Source: Flavobacterium pallidum
GTDB lineage: Bacteria; Bacteroidota; Bacteroidia; Flavobacteriales; Flavobacteriaceae
NCBI RefSeq assembly: GCF_003097535.1
Contig: NZ_CP029187.1
Span: 1,736,001-1,800,000, forward strand
Reading direction: 5' to 3'
DNA: 64,000 nucleotides
Shown here: positions 44,458 through 52,268 of the stretch, one piece after another
Layout: each line of letters starts with the position of its first letter
Numbering within the stretch: the stretch's first letter is position 1
Made by a program: the position numbers and the translations under genes
Notes under the pieces: generated by a model
The model's database searches: none
The model's input: only the letters and a program-made list of their open reading frames with translations
Told to the model about the DNA's origin: nothing

Positions 44458-45422
44458 TATACAATTCCTTCTTTTAAGATGTCATGCAAATGGATAATGC
44501 CTTTATAATCGTCATGATCGCAAACGACAAGCTGCGTTATCGAAAAATCCTCCATGATATTCAGGGCATCCATTGCCATATCTGTAGTTTTGATAATCTT
44601 AGGATTTTTGGTCATGATGTCTCTGGCTGTAAGGCCTGCAATCGTATCGGTATTGTTCAGCATACGTCGGATATCCCCGTCAGTAATGATTCCGATGACT
44701 TTATTATCTTCAATGACCGCCGTCACGCCAAGCCTCTTTTCGGAGATTTCAAAAATCACTTTCTTGACCGGTGCATCCGGGGTTACCATTGGTTTGTGGC
44801 TGTCTTCGAGCATGTCATTTACACGTAATAAAAGTTTTTTGCCCAAAGCGCCCCCGGGATGGTATTTTGCAAAATCCCCACTTTTGAAATCGCGCAGTTC
44901 CATCAGGCAGACGGCAATGGCATCGCCCATCACCAATTGCGCGGTAGTACTGTTTGTCGGGGCCAGGTTGATAGGGTCCGCTTCTGATTCGACAGTAGTA
45001 TTAAGTATGAAATCGGCGCCTTTTGCCAAAAACGAGTTAATATTTCCCGTCATCGCAATTAAAGTATTGCCAAAGCGTTTGAGTATCGGTACCAACACCT
45101 TGATTTCAGGGCTGTTCCCGCTTTTTGAAATGCAGATTACAACATCACCTGGCTGCACCATCCCAAGATCCCCATGAATAGCTTCAGAGGCATGCAGGAA
45201 CATCGATGGCGTGCCGGTCGAATTCATCGTAGCAACGATTTTCTGGGCAATGATGGCACTCTTGCCGATTCCGGTTACAATGAGACGGCCTTCAGCGTGG
45301 TAAATCAATTCAACGGCTTTTGAAAAGTGGTCTGTAAGTAAACCTGCGAGCTGTGCTATGGCCTGGCTTTCAGAGAGAATCGTTCGGCGGGCGACAGTAA
45401 GTATATCGTGGTCTTTTGTCAA
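44457..45422 (-). CDS. kdsD: Arabinose-5-phosphate isomerase (KpsF/GutQ family)
   Basis: Converts ribulose-5-phosphate to arabinose-5-phosphate, first step of Kdo synthesis for LPS. The SIS domain covers about residues 35-170 (VTGIGKSAIIAQKIVATMNSTG, HGDLGMVQPGDVVICISKSGNS), followed by LRDFKSGDFAKYHPGGALGKK and two CBS repeats to residue 321. The start is TTG at 45422; no in-frame ATG lies nearby. A -7 box 57 bases upstream overlaps the recQ promoter. Confidence 0.93.
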   Translation of the reverse strand: MTKDHDILTVARRTILSESQAIAQLAGLLTDHFSKAVELIYHAEGRLIVTGIGKSAIIAQKIVATMNSTGTPSMFLHASEAIHGDLGMVQPGDVVICISKSGNSPEIKVLVPILKRFGNTLIAMTGNINSFLAKGADFILNTTVESEADPINLAPTNSTTAQLVMGDAIAVCLMELRDFKSGDFAKYHPGGALGKKLLLRVNDMLEDSHKPMVTPDAPVKKVIFEISEKRLGVTAVIEDNKVIGIITDGDIRRMLNNTDTIAGLTARDIMTKNPKIIKTTDMAMDALNIMEDFSITQLVVCDHDDYKGIIHLHDILKEGIV

Positions 45423-45470
45423 AACAGAAATAGTATAAAGTTTGTAAGGTTTAAAGAAAGTTCCTATCTT

Positions 45471-45478
45471 TAGATTTG
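45471..45478 (+). promoter_or_regulatory. Candidate recQ -7 box TAGATTTG
   Basis: TAGATTTG matches TAnnTTTG, 31 bases before the recQ ATG. It abuts a - strand box so that the pair forms the inverted repeat ATTTGCAAAT. A TTTG at 45441-45444 is too far (26 bases) for an ideal -33. Confidence 0.45.
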
Positions 45479-45486
45479 CAAATTTA
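45479..45486 (-). promoter_or_regulatory. Candidate kdsD -7 box TAAATTTG
   Basis: Read on -, TAAATTTG fits the consensus and would start the kdsD-tatC transcript about 50 bases before the TTG start. It directly adjoins the recQ box on the other strand. Confidence 0.45.
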
Positions 45487-45508
45487 CGTAAATTCCCTTA
45501 AGTAAAGA

Positions 45509-47704
45509 ATGAATTCAGACGAAATCGATATCTACAAAGAATTAAAAAAGTATTTTGGTTTCAGCCAGTTTAAAGGCTTGCAGGAAAGGGTCATCAGCAG
45601 CATTATTGCAGGGCACAACACCTTTGTAATCATGCCGACAGGTGGCGGCAAGTCGCTTTGTTATCAATTGCCGGCACTTATAAAAGAGGGTACCGCGATT
45701 GTAGTTTCCCCGCTTATCGCACTCATGAAAAACCAGGTTGATGCCATCCGCAGCCTTTCTTCGGAAAATGGCGTGGCGCATGTTTTGAATTCATCCCTTA
45801 CCAAAACGGAAATTACCCAGGTCAAAAAAGACATTACGTCCGGATTGACAAAATTGCTTTACGTGGCGCCGGAATCGCTTACAAAAGAAGAATATGTGAC
45901 GTTCCTGAAGAGCGTGCCGATCTCATTTGTGGCCATCGACGAGGCGCATTGCATCTCGGAATGGGGTCATGATTTCCGCCCTGAATACAGGAACCTGCGT
46001 CATATTATCCGTCAATTGGGCGATGTCCCGATTATCGGCTTAACCGCTACCGCCACGCCGAAAGTACAGGAAGACATCCTGAAAAACCTCGATATGACGA
46101 ATGCCAACACGTTCAAGGCTTCGTTCAACCGCCCGAACCTTTTTTATGAGGTACGGCCAAAAACCAAGAATGTCGAAGCAGACATCATCCGTTTCATTAA
46201 ACAGAATAAAGGCAAATCCGGCATCATTTATTGCTTAAGCCGTAAAAAAGTGGAAGCCATTGCCGATGTACTGAAAGTCAACGGCATCAGCGCCGTTCCT
46301 TATCATGCAGGGCTTGATGCCAAAACCCGCGCCCGCCACCAGGACATGTTCCTGATGGAAGACGTGGAAGTGGTCGTGGCCACCATCGCATTCGGGATGG
46401 GAATTGATAAACCCGATGTCCGTTTCGTGATCCACCACGACATCCCGAAATCGCTTGAAAGCTATTACCAGGAAACCGGCCGCGCAGGGCGTGACGGCGG
46501 TGAAGGGCATTGTATTGCTTATTATTCTTATAAGGATGTGGAGAAACTGGAAAAATTCATGTCCGGAAAGCCAGTCGCTGAGCAGGAAATCGGTTTTGCG
46601 TTGCTGCAGGAAGTAGTCGCTTACGCAGAAACCTCGATGTCGCGCCGCAAATTCCTGCTGCATTACTTCGGTGAGGATTTTGACAGCGAAATCGGCGAAG
46701 GTGCCGATATGGATGACAATGTCCGCAATCCGAAAAGCAAAGTCGAAGCCAAAGAACAGGTCATCCAATTGCTTAAAGTCGTTCGCGATACCAAGCATTT
46801 ATACAAATCAAAAGAAGTCATCTTTACGCTGATCGGGAAAATCAACGCCGTAATCAAGGCACATAAAACCGATACGCAGAGTTTCTTCGGCTCCGGCGAG
46901 ACTTTCGATGAACGCTACTGGATGGCGCTGATCCGACAGGTATTGGTGGAAGGGCTTCTGTCAAAAGATATTGAAACTTATGGTATTTTAAAAATTACAG
47001 AAAAAGGCCTTGATTACCTTGACAATCCTCAGTCGTTTATGATGTCCGAAGACCATGAATACAGTGAGGCAGAGGACGATGCGATTGTCACTGCAGCCAA
47101 ATCATCCGGAACCGCTGACGAGGCGCTGATGGGCATGCTGCGTGAACTCCGCAAAAAAGTGGCAAAAAAACTCGGTGTGCCGCCGTTTGTAGTATTCCAG
47201 GATCCTTCGTTGGAGGATATGGCGCTGAAATATCCCGTAACACTGGATGAACTTGGAAATGTTCACGGTGTAGGAGAAGGAAAAGCCAAAAAATACGGAA
47301 AGGATTTTATTGAACTCATCAACCGTTATGTTGAAGAAAATGACATCACCCGTCCTGACGACCTTGTGGTTAAATCAACTGGTGCGAATTCTGTCAACAA
47401 ATTATACATCATCCAGAATATCGACCGCAAGCTGCCATTGGACGATATTGCTGCCTCAAAAGGCCTTACGATGGATGCCTTATTGAAAGAAATGGAGCAA
47501 ATCGTGTATTCCGGAACCAAACTCAACATCAAATACTGGGTTGATGAAATGCTTGACGACGAACAACAGGAAGAAATCCACGATTACTTTATGGAATCTG
47601 AAAGCGATGGGATTGAAGATGCCCTAAAGGAATTCGACGGTGACTATGATATTGATGAACTGCGCTTGATGCGGATCAAGTTTATCAGCGAAGTAGCGAA
47701 TTAG
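45509..47704 (+). CDS. recQ: ATP-dependent DNA helicase RecQ
   Basis: 3'-5' DNA helicase for recombination and fork repair. Walker A PTGGGKS at residues 43-49, DEAH at 144-147 in AIDEAHCISEWGHDFRPEY, motif III GLTATATP, motif VI YQETGRAGRDG. The usual four-Cys zinc site after motif VI is not obvious, as in several Bacteroidetes RecQ proteins. An HRDC domain lies at about residues 530-605 (LRELRKKVAKKLGVPPFVVF). The acidic C-terminus to residue 731 is longer than in E. coli RecQ (about 610). Confidence 0.95.
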   Translation: MNSDEIDIYKELKKYFGFSQFKGLQERVISSIIAGHNTFVIMPTGGGKSLCYQLPALIKEGTAIVVSPLIALMKNQVDAIRSLSSENGVAHVLNSSLTKTEITQVKKDITSGLTKLLYVAPESLTKEEYVTFLKSVPISFVAIDEAHCISEWGHDFRPEYRNLRHIIRQLGDVPIIGLTATATPKVQEDILKNLDMTNANTFKASFNRPNLFYEVRPKTKNVEADIIRFIKQNKGKSGIIYCLSRKKVEAIADVLKVNGISAVPYHAGLDAKTRARHQDMFLMEDVEVVVATIAFGMGIDKPDVRFVIHHDIPKSLESYYQETGRAGRDGGEGHCIAYYSYKDVEKLEKFMSGKPVAEQEIGFALLQEVVAYAETSMSRRKFLLHYFGEDFDSEIGEGADMDDNVRNPKSKVEAKEQVIQLLKVVRDTKHLYKSKEVIFTLIGKINAVIKAHKTDTQSFFGSGETFDERYWMALIRQVLVEGLLSKDIETYGILKITEKGLDYLDNPQSFMMSEDHEYSEAEDDAIVTAAKSSGTADEALMGMLRELRKKVAKKLGVPPFVVFQDPSLEDMALKYPVTLDELGNVHGVGEGKAKKYGKDFIELINRYVEENDITRPDDLVVKSTGANSVNKLYIIQNIDRKLPLDDIAASKGLTMDALLKEMEQIVYSGTKLNIKYWVDEMLDDEQQEEIHDYFMESESDGIEDALKEFDGDYDIDELRLMRIKFISEVAN

Positions 47705-47725
47705 TTTGCAGTCGCAGTTTTCATT

Positions 47726-47757
47726 TTGCAGTGGCTGCCGACTGTTACTGCCCACTG
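47726..47757. repeat. ACTGCC-type word repeat, copy 2
   Basis: TTTGCAGTGGCTGCCGACTG followed by TTACTGCCCACTG between recQ and the convergent 80-residue gene; it includes that gene's stop. Same word family as 43281 and 49327. Confidence 0.5.
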
Positions 47758-47987
47758 AACACTTCTCCCCGGTGCGGTTTCAATGCATCCCTTACCGCAA
47801 TCATATTTTCGTCAGTGACCACCATAAACGCGATGGCATGCATTTCCCCGAAAGTGTCAAAGCCTGTGAGGTTCAACGGGAGTTTTTCAGCGATAATATA
47901 TTCCTTAAGATGGATTTCATGGTGCTCCGCTGTTTTTGCTGAGGCTGGTCCGCGGAAATCCCAGATGAGTTTTATTTGTCGTGACAT
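47745..47987 (-). CDS. Small conserved hypothetical protein
   Basis: An 80-residue soluble protein, not assigned to a named family. It contains a histidine-rich HHEIHLKEY segment and reads like a compact alpha/beta fold (IKLIWDFRGP, AIAFMVVTDENMIAVRDAL). No signal peptide. Its own TAnnTTTG box is on the - strand at 48045. The C-terminus (FSGQ) is encoded by the ACTGCC repeat. Coding potential is supported by the upstream promoter and convergent position relative to recQ. Confidence 0.65.
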   Translation of the reverse strand: MSRQIKLIWDFRGPASAKTAEHHEIHLKEYIIAEKLPLNLTGFDTFGEMHAIAFMVVTDENMIAVRDALKPHRGEVFSGQ

Positions 47988-47990
47988 TTT

Positions 47991-48020
47991 TGAGGGTTCA
48001 GGTATAAGGTTCAGGGTTTA
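47991..48020. repeat. GGTTCAGG word repeat in the leader of the 80-residue gene
   Basis: GGTTCAGG, five bases, GGTTCAGG, then GGTTTAG. It lies between the predicted transcription start and the ATG of the - strand gene, so it would be in the mRNA leader. Confidence 0.5.
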
Positions 48021-48044
48021 GCTTGCATTTTGTACATTTTAAAG

Positions 48045-48052
48045 CAAAGATA
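48045..48052 (-). promoter_or_regulatory. Candidate -7 box TATCTTTG for the 80-residue gene
   Basis: On the - strand TATCTTTG fits TAnnTTTG; predicted leader of about 55 bases. No standard -33 element. Confidence 0.4.
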
Positions 48053-48110
48053 TAGATTAAGCCTTAGGTTGTAGTTATCCCATATAATCAAATTCCCTGC
48101 GCCCCGCACC

Positions 48111-48140
48111 TTGTATCCTGCACCTATTTTCTTATTTTTG
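48111..48140 (+). promoter_or_regulatory. Full Bacteroidetes-type promoter TTG-N19-TATTTTTG for the DUF2891 gene
   Basis: TTG at 48111-48113, a 19-base spacer, then TATTTTTG at 48133-48140, an exact fit to TTG-N19-TAnnTTTG. The ATG at 48155 follows 14 bases later. The -33 part lies within a CACCTTGTATCCTGCACC word repeat (about 48107-48124). Confidence 0.7.
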
Positions 48141-48154
48141 AGAAAACTTCATTG

Positions 48155-49219
48155 ATGAAAAATATCAGTCTTCTTTTATTGCTAATCATTCCTTCTTTTC
48201 TGATTTCGCAGGAACTAACTTTGCAGCAAGCGAATCACCTGGCGACCTTGCCAATCAAATGCCTGCAGCAGGAGTATCCGAATAAATTAGGGCAAATGCT
48301 GATCGATTCCACAGAAATCCAATCGCCTAAACAACTGCATCCTGCGTTTTACGGCTGTTTTGACTGGCATTCCTCGGTACATGGACATTGGAGCCTGGTA
48401 TACCTTCTGAAAAAATTTCCGGCATTGGACAAAAGGGAGGAAATCATCCGAAAACTGCAAATCAACCTTTCCAAAGAAAATATCCAAAAGGAACTGGCAT
48501 ACCTTTCCAAAAACCATGAAAAATCATTTGAACGCACTTATGGCTGGAATTGGGTGCTGAAACTGCAACTCGAACTCGACACATTCAACGCGCCATTTGC
48601 AAAAGAAATGGCCGCAAACTTAAAGCCATTGTCTGATTTAATTGTCGAAAGATATATCGAATTCCTGCCGAAATTATTGTATCCGATACGGATGGGAATG
48701 CACCCTAATACTGGCTTTGGACTCACATTCGCCTGGGATTATGCCGTCCATACCAACAATGAAGTTTTTAAGAAAAGCATCCGAGAAAATGCCATCCGGT
48801 TATTTCAAAATGACACGGGCTGCCCGTTTAACTGGGAACCCAGCGGGACAGATTTCCTTTCGCCCTGCCTTGAAGAAATGGCAATTATGCAGCGTGTGAT
48901 GCCTGAAAAGGATTTCCTGGCATGGCTACATAAATTCGCGCCGCAGCTCTTCAATAAAAAATTCGATTGGGAACCTGCAAAGGTTTCCGACCGTACCGAC
49001 GGGCACCTTGTACACCTGGATGGGCTCAACTTCAGCCGCGCGTGGAACCTCTATCATTTGATCCGCCAGTACCCGAAACAGTTTTCGCATCTCAAAGCAT
49101 TGGCAGATAAACATTTTCAATTCTCACTCCCCTCGGTTGTCGATGGCAATTATGAAGGCGAACATTGGCTGGCAACTTTTGCGCTGCACGCGTTTGAGGA
49201 AAAAGAAAATGGATTTTAG
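48155..49219 (+). CDS. DUF2891 family protein, exported
   Basis: A 354-residue protein with an N-terminal signal peptide (KNISLLLLLIIPSFLISQ), so periplasmic or surface. The rest matches DUF2891: HPAFYGCFDWHSSVHGHWSLVYLL, GMHPNTGFGLTFAWDYA, LSPCLEEMAIMQRV and LDGLNFSRAWNLY. The conserved His/Trp/Asp clusters resemble an alpha/alpha-barrel, as in some glycoside-active proteins, but no activity is established. ATG 48155 is preferred to TTG 48152. Confidence 0.88.
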   Translation: MKNISLLLLLIIPSFLISQELTLQQANHLATLPIKCLQQEYPNKLGQMLIDSTEIQSPKQLHPAFYGCFDWHSSVHGHWSLVYLLKKFPALDKREEIIRKLQINLSKENIQKELAYLSKNHEKSFERTYGWNWVLKLQLELDTFNAPFAKEMAANLKPLSDLIVERYIEFLPKLLYPIRMGMHPNTGFGLTFAWDYAVHTNNEVFKKSIRENAIRLFQNDTGCPFNWEPSGTDFLSPCLEEMAIMQRVMPEKDFLAWLHKFAPQLFNKKFDWEPAKVSDRTDGHLVHLDGLNFSRAWNLYHLIRQYPKQFSHLKALADKHFQFSLPSVVDGNYEGEHWLATFALHAFEEKENGF

Positions 49220-49246
49220 GGCGAACGGCCGGGCTGTACACTATAT

Positions 49247-49276
49247 CTTTTTCAAACCCTTCGGGATTTGAAAAAG
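49247..49276. repeat. Hairpin with TTCG tetraloop in the spacer
   Basis: CTTTTTCAAA (49247-49256) pairs with TTTGAAAAAG (49267-49276), plus two C-G pairs closing the loop TTCG at 49260-49263, with one C-A mismatch. A second small hairpin, GGATG/CATCC, follows directly. No T tract follows the main stem, so it is not a standard terminator. Confidence 0.6.
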
Positions 49277-49326
49277 GATGCCGCTTCCATCCCTGTCGCA
49301 GTATCAGTCCAATCTAATAAGTCGGC

Positions 49327-49361
49327 ACCTGCTGCCCACTGCAACTGCCCACTGCGACTGA
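49327..49361. repeat. ACTGCC-type word repeat, copy 3
   Basis: CTGCTGCCCACTGCAACTG followed by CCCACTGCGACTG just upstream of the oxidoreductase promoter. Same word family as 43281 and 47726. Confidence 0.55.
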
Positions 49362-49372
49362 AAATAATTCCC

Positions 49373-49380
49373 TAAATTTG
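49373..49380 (+). promoter_or_regulatory. -7 box TAAATTTG four bases before a start codon
   Basis: TAAATTTG fits TAnnTTTG, and the ATG is at 49385, so transcription would begin at or next to the start codon: a leaderless mRNA candidate. No clear -33 TTG. Confidence 0.45.
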
Positions 49381-49384
49381 CCCC

Positions 49385-50950
49385 ATGCCAAAAGAACTCC
49401 TCATACAGGTTTCCCCTGAGATTGCTGCAAATCAACTGTTATTGCTTGACCATGTGGCGAAACTCATTTGTACATCGGTCCCGGAAATACAGCATATATC
49501 CATACTAAAACGCTCGATTGATGCCCGGCAGAAAGCCATCAAGATTAATCTTAAAATCAATATTTTTTTTCAGGGTGAGGATTTTGCGGAAGAAATACCT
49601 CAAATGCCCGGCTATCCTAATGTATCTAATGCAAAAGAGGTGATCGTAGTGGGTGCAGGGCCTGCCGGATTATTCGCAGCTTTGCAGCTGATCGAGCTTG
49701 GGTTAAAACCTATAGTCATTGAGCGTGGTAAAGACGTACGCGGCCGCCGCCGTGACCTCAAGGCCATTAATCGCGATCATATCGTCAACGAAGACAGCAA
49801 TTATTGTTTTGGCGAAGGCGGTGCAGGGACCTATTCCGATGGGAAATTATATACCCGTTCCAAAAAGCGCGGCGACGTAGACAGGATTTTGCGATTGCTT
49901 GTCGCTTTTGGCGCTTCCGCAGATATACTCGTCGAAGCACATCCGCATATCGGGACCAATAAATTACCGCAAATCATCAGCGACATCCGTGACAAAATCA
50001 TCGAATGTGGCGGTACAGTCCTTTTTGAAACCAGACTGACCGATATCATTATAAAACATAACGAAGTCCAGGGAATCATTACACAAAATGGCGACAAAAT
50101 TACTGCTGACAAAATCATCCTTGCCACTGGTCATTCTGCCCGCGATATTTTCGAATTGCTCGACAGGAAAAAAATCCTGATTGAGGCAAAGCCTTTTGCA
50201 TTGGGCGTAAGAGCGGAACATCCGCAGGAACTCATCGATAAAATCCAGTACAGTTGCGATTACCGCGGAGCATTCCTGCCGCCTGCGCCCTATTCAATTG
50301 TAAAACAAGTGAACGGACGCGGCATGTATTCCTTCTGCATGTGCCCGGGTGGTGTCATTGCACCCTGCGCCACGAGTCAGGGCGAAGTGGTTACCAATGG
50401 CTGGTCACCATCAAAAAGGGATCAGGCCACGGCGAATTCAGGGATTGTCATCGAATTGAAACTGGAAGATTTTAAGCCATTCGCTAAGTTCGGAGCGCTG
50501 GCCGGAATGGAATTTCAGAAAAACATTGAACAAAAAGCGTGGCAGTCGGCGGGGCAAACACAGAAAGTGCCTGCACAGCGGATGGTCGATTTCTCACAGC
50601 GGAAAATTTCTTCTGACATCCCAAAAACTTCTTATGTTCCGGGAACGACTTCAACGGAGCTCGGTGATGTTTTCCCGGGATTCCTGACACAGACATTACG
50701 TGAAGGCTTTGTTGAATTCGGCAAATCCATGAAAGGCTACTTTACGAATGATGCCATATTGCACGCACCAGAATCGCGAACGTCTTCGCCCGTCAGGATT
50801 CCGCGCGATCCGGAAACACTCGAACATTTGCAGATAAAAGGGCTTTATCCGTGTGCTGAAGGTGCAGGCTATGCGGGAGGGATTATTTCTGCAGCAATCG
50901 ACGGCGAGAAATGCGCTTTGAAGATTGGAGCAGTGTTAAAAGGATTGTAA
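49385..50950 (+). CDS. COG2509-like NAD(P)/FAD-dependent oxidoreductase
   Basis: A 521-residue flavoprotein of the uncharacterised NAD(FAD)-utilising dehydrogenase family. An N-terminal domain of about 90 residues is followed by the dinucleotide fold VIVVGAGPAGLFAAL, IVIERGKDVRGRR, the family-specific NYCFGEGGAGTYSDGKLYTR, KIILATGHSARDIF and a C-terminal GAGYAGGIISAAIDG FAD motif. MYSFCMCPGG is a conserved Cys pair. Soluble, cytoplasmic. Physiological substrate unknown. Confidence 0.9.
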   Translation: MPKELLIQVSPEIAANQLLLLDHVAKLICTSVPEIQHISILKRSIDARQKAIKINLKINIFFQGEDFAEEIPQMPGYPNVSNAKEVIVVGAGPAGLFAALQLIELGLKPIVIERGKDVRGRRRDLKAINRDHIVNEDSNYCFGEGGAGTYSDGKLYTRSKKRGDVDRILRLLVAFGASADILVEAHPHIGTNKLPQIISDIRDKIIECGGTVLFETRLTDIIIKHNEVQGIITQNGDKITADKIILATGHSARDIFELLDRKKILIEAKPFALGVRAEHPQELIDKIQYSCDYRGAFLPPAPYSIVKQVNGRGMYSFCMCPGGVIAPCATSQGEVVTNGWSPSKRDQATANSGIVIELKLEDFKPFAKFGALAGMEFQKNIEQKAWQSAGQTQKVPAQRMVDFSQRKISSDIPKTSYVPGTTSTELGDVFPGFLTQTLREGFVEFGKSMKGYFTNDAILHAPESRTSSPVRIPRDPETLEHLQIKGLYPCAEGAGYAGGIISAAIDGEKCALKIGAVLKGL

Positions 50951-51016
50951 GGAAAAAAAAAGTAGGGTGTTCGGTTTTTGAGTTGTCTAAGACTTAAACT
51001 CTTAAAAAAAATTGTT

Positions 51017-52201
51017 ATGAAAAAGATTAAATTATTATTCCTCTTCCTCAGTGTAGCAGCACTGGCACTTACTTCCTGCGCAGATGAAAGCCCGGTGAAC
51101 AATCCGGTAAACACTGATGCGAGTATTTCGTTAAGGACCACGCTGAAACAAATCAAGAAAACGATCGGCACTGCCGGAAGGGATGGCAGCGGTGACCAGG
51201 CACTGTGTTTTAATTTCGTTTACCCGATTACGCTATCCTACAATAACGGAACTGTTATTGAAGTCAATTCCTACGACGGCCTTATCGCATTGCTCGAAGC
51301 TGAAACCGAGAATTTTTACCTTGAAGGCATACAGTTCCCTTTCCAGGTGCAGGAGGAAATGACCATTACGACGATCAACAATGAAGATGAGTTCATGGCA
51401 CTGGTGCAATCCTGCGGTTTTGATACGATTGATGAGGAAATTTATGTGTTCGATTGTTATGATATCGTATACCCTTTTTCAGTGATTAATCAGGATAATG
51501 AAACAATCACTATACACAATGAAAGCGAGCTGTATAGTTTCTTTGCATCGCCAACTTCGAATTCAGATGATTATATCGTAGATTTCGTTTACCCGATTTC
51601 GCTTACTGCAAATGGCCAGACCTATGAGGTAAATAACCTATATGAACTGTTCGAACTTTTTGACGAGTGTGAAGGAAATACTGATTGTATCTGTCCTGCC
51701 GATTACAACCCCGTATGTGTCAATGATGGGTTTGGCAATACGATCACTTACAGTAACGCCTGCCACGCGGCCTGCGACGGTTATACTGAAGCGGATTTTG
51801 TAGATTGTGGTACGAATAATAATTGCGGCTGCCCTGAAAACTTCGATCCTGTATGCGTCAACGACGGATTGGGTGGCGTGAGGACTTTCGGGAATTCCTG
51901 CCTTGCAGCCTGCGCCGGTTATAACGAAGCTGATTTTATTGATTGCGGCATCGTGTCGCCAGACAATTTCGGCGGCCTGCTCGGGACATGTTTCCAGATG
52001 AGTTATCCGCTTCAGGTGGAATACCAGGGCGCTTTGGTTACCGTAAATAATGATGGGGAGTTGCTCCAGTATTATTTCCCAAGCGAGTCTGCATTGCCTG
52101 ATTTCCACTACCCGGTACAGGTGATGGATACGCCGGTGAGCTCGATTACGATTTCAAGCGCCATGCAGTTTTCACAATTTATCAGCACGCATTGTAACTA
52201 A
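51017..52201 (+). CDS. Lipoprotein with repeated beta modules and two Kazal-like domains
   Basis: A 394-residue lipoprotein: signal peptide with lipobox LTSC (Cys21) followed by ADES, whose acidic residues are compatible with surface export. Four copies of a roughly 60-residue module share the core (C)F/Y-x-VYP-I/F-x-L/V with a later N-x-x-E/D-L: near residues 66, 152, 194 and 323. Between copies three and four lie two Kazal-like domains (about 225-267 and 270-312), each with six Cys and CP-x4-PVCVNDG. ATG 51017 is chosen over 50978 because it starts the signal peptide. Likely a surface protease inhibitor or binding protein; the module family is unknown to me. Confidence 0.82.
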   Translation: MKKIKLLFLFLSVAALALTSCADESPVNNPVNTDASISLRTTLKQIKKTIGTAGRDGSGDQALCFNFVYPITLSYNNGTVIEVNSYDGLIALLEAETENFYLEGIQFPFQVQEEMTITTINNEDEFMALVQSCGFDTIDEEIYVFDCYDIVYPFSVINQDNETITIHNESELYSFFASPTSNSDDYIVDFVYPISLTANGQTYEVNNLYELFELFDECEGNTDCICPADYNPVCVNDGFGNTITYSNACHAACDGYTEADFVDCGTNNNCGCPENFDPVCVNDGLGGVRTFGNSCLAACAGYNEADFIDCGIVSPDNFGGLLGTCFQMSYPLQVEYQGALVTVNNDGELLQYYFPSESALPDFHYPVQVMDTPVSSITISSAMQFSQFISTHCN

Positions 52202-52222
52202 TATAAACCGATTCCGGTAGCT

Positions 52223-52262
52223 ATTGCCACATGTTTTTCACGACATGTGGTAATGCTTTTTT
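52223..52262 (+). terminator. Intrinsic terminator-like hairpin between lipoprotein and sigma genes
   Basis: ATTGCCACATGT (52223-52234) pairs with ACATGTGGTAAT (52243-52254): twelve pairs including one G-U, loop of eight, then GC and six T. The T tract ends six bases before the sigma-factor ATG, leaving no room for a promoter in between. Confidence 0.8.
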
Positions 52263-52268
52263 AAACCG

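Noticed and set aside
46235..46798. 187-codon frame on - inside recQ
   Set aside because: Lies wholly within the helicase domain coding sequence; no independent motif or promoter.
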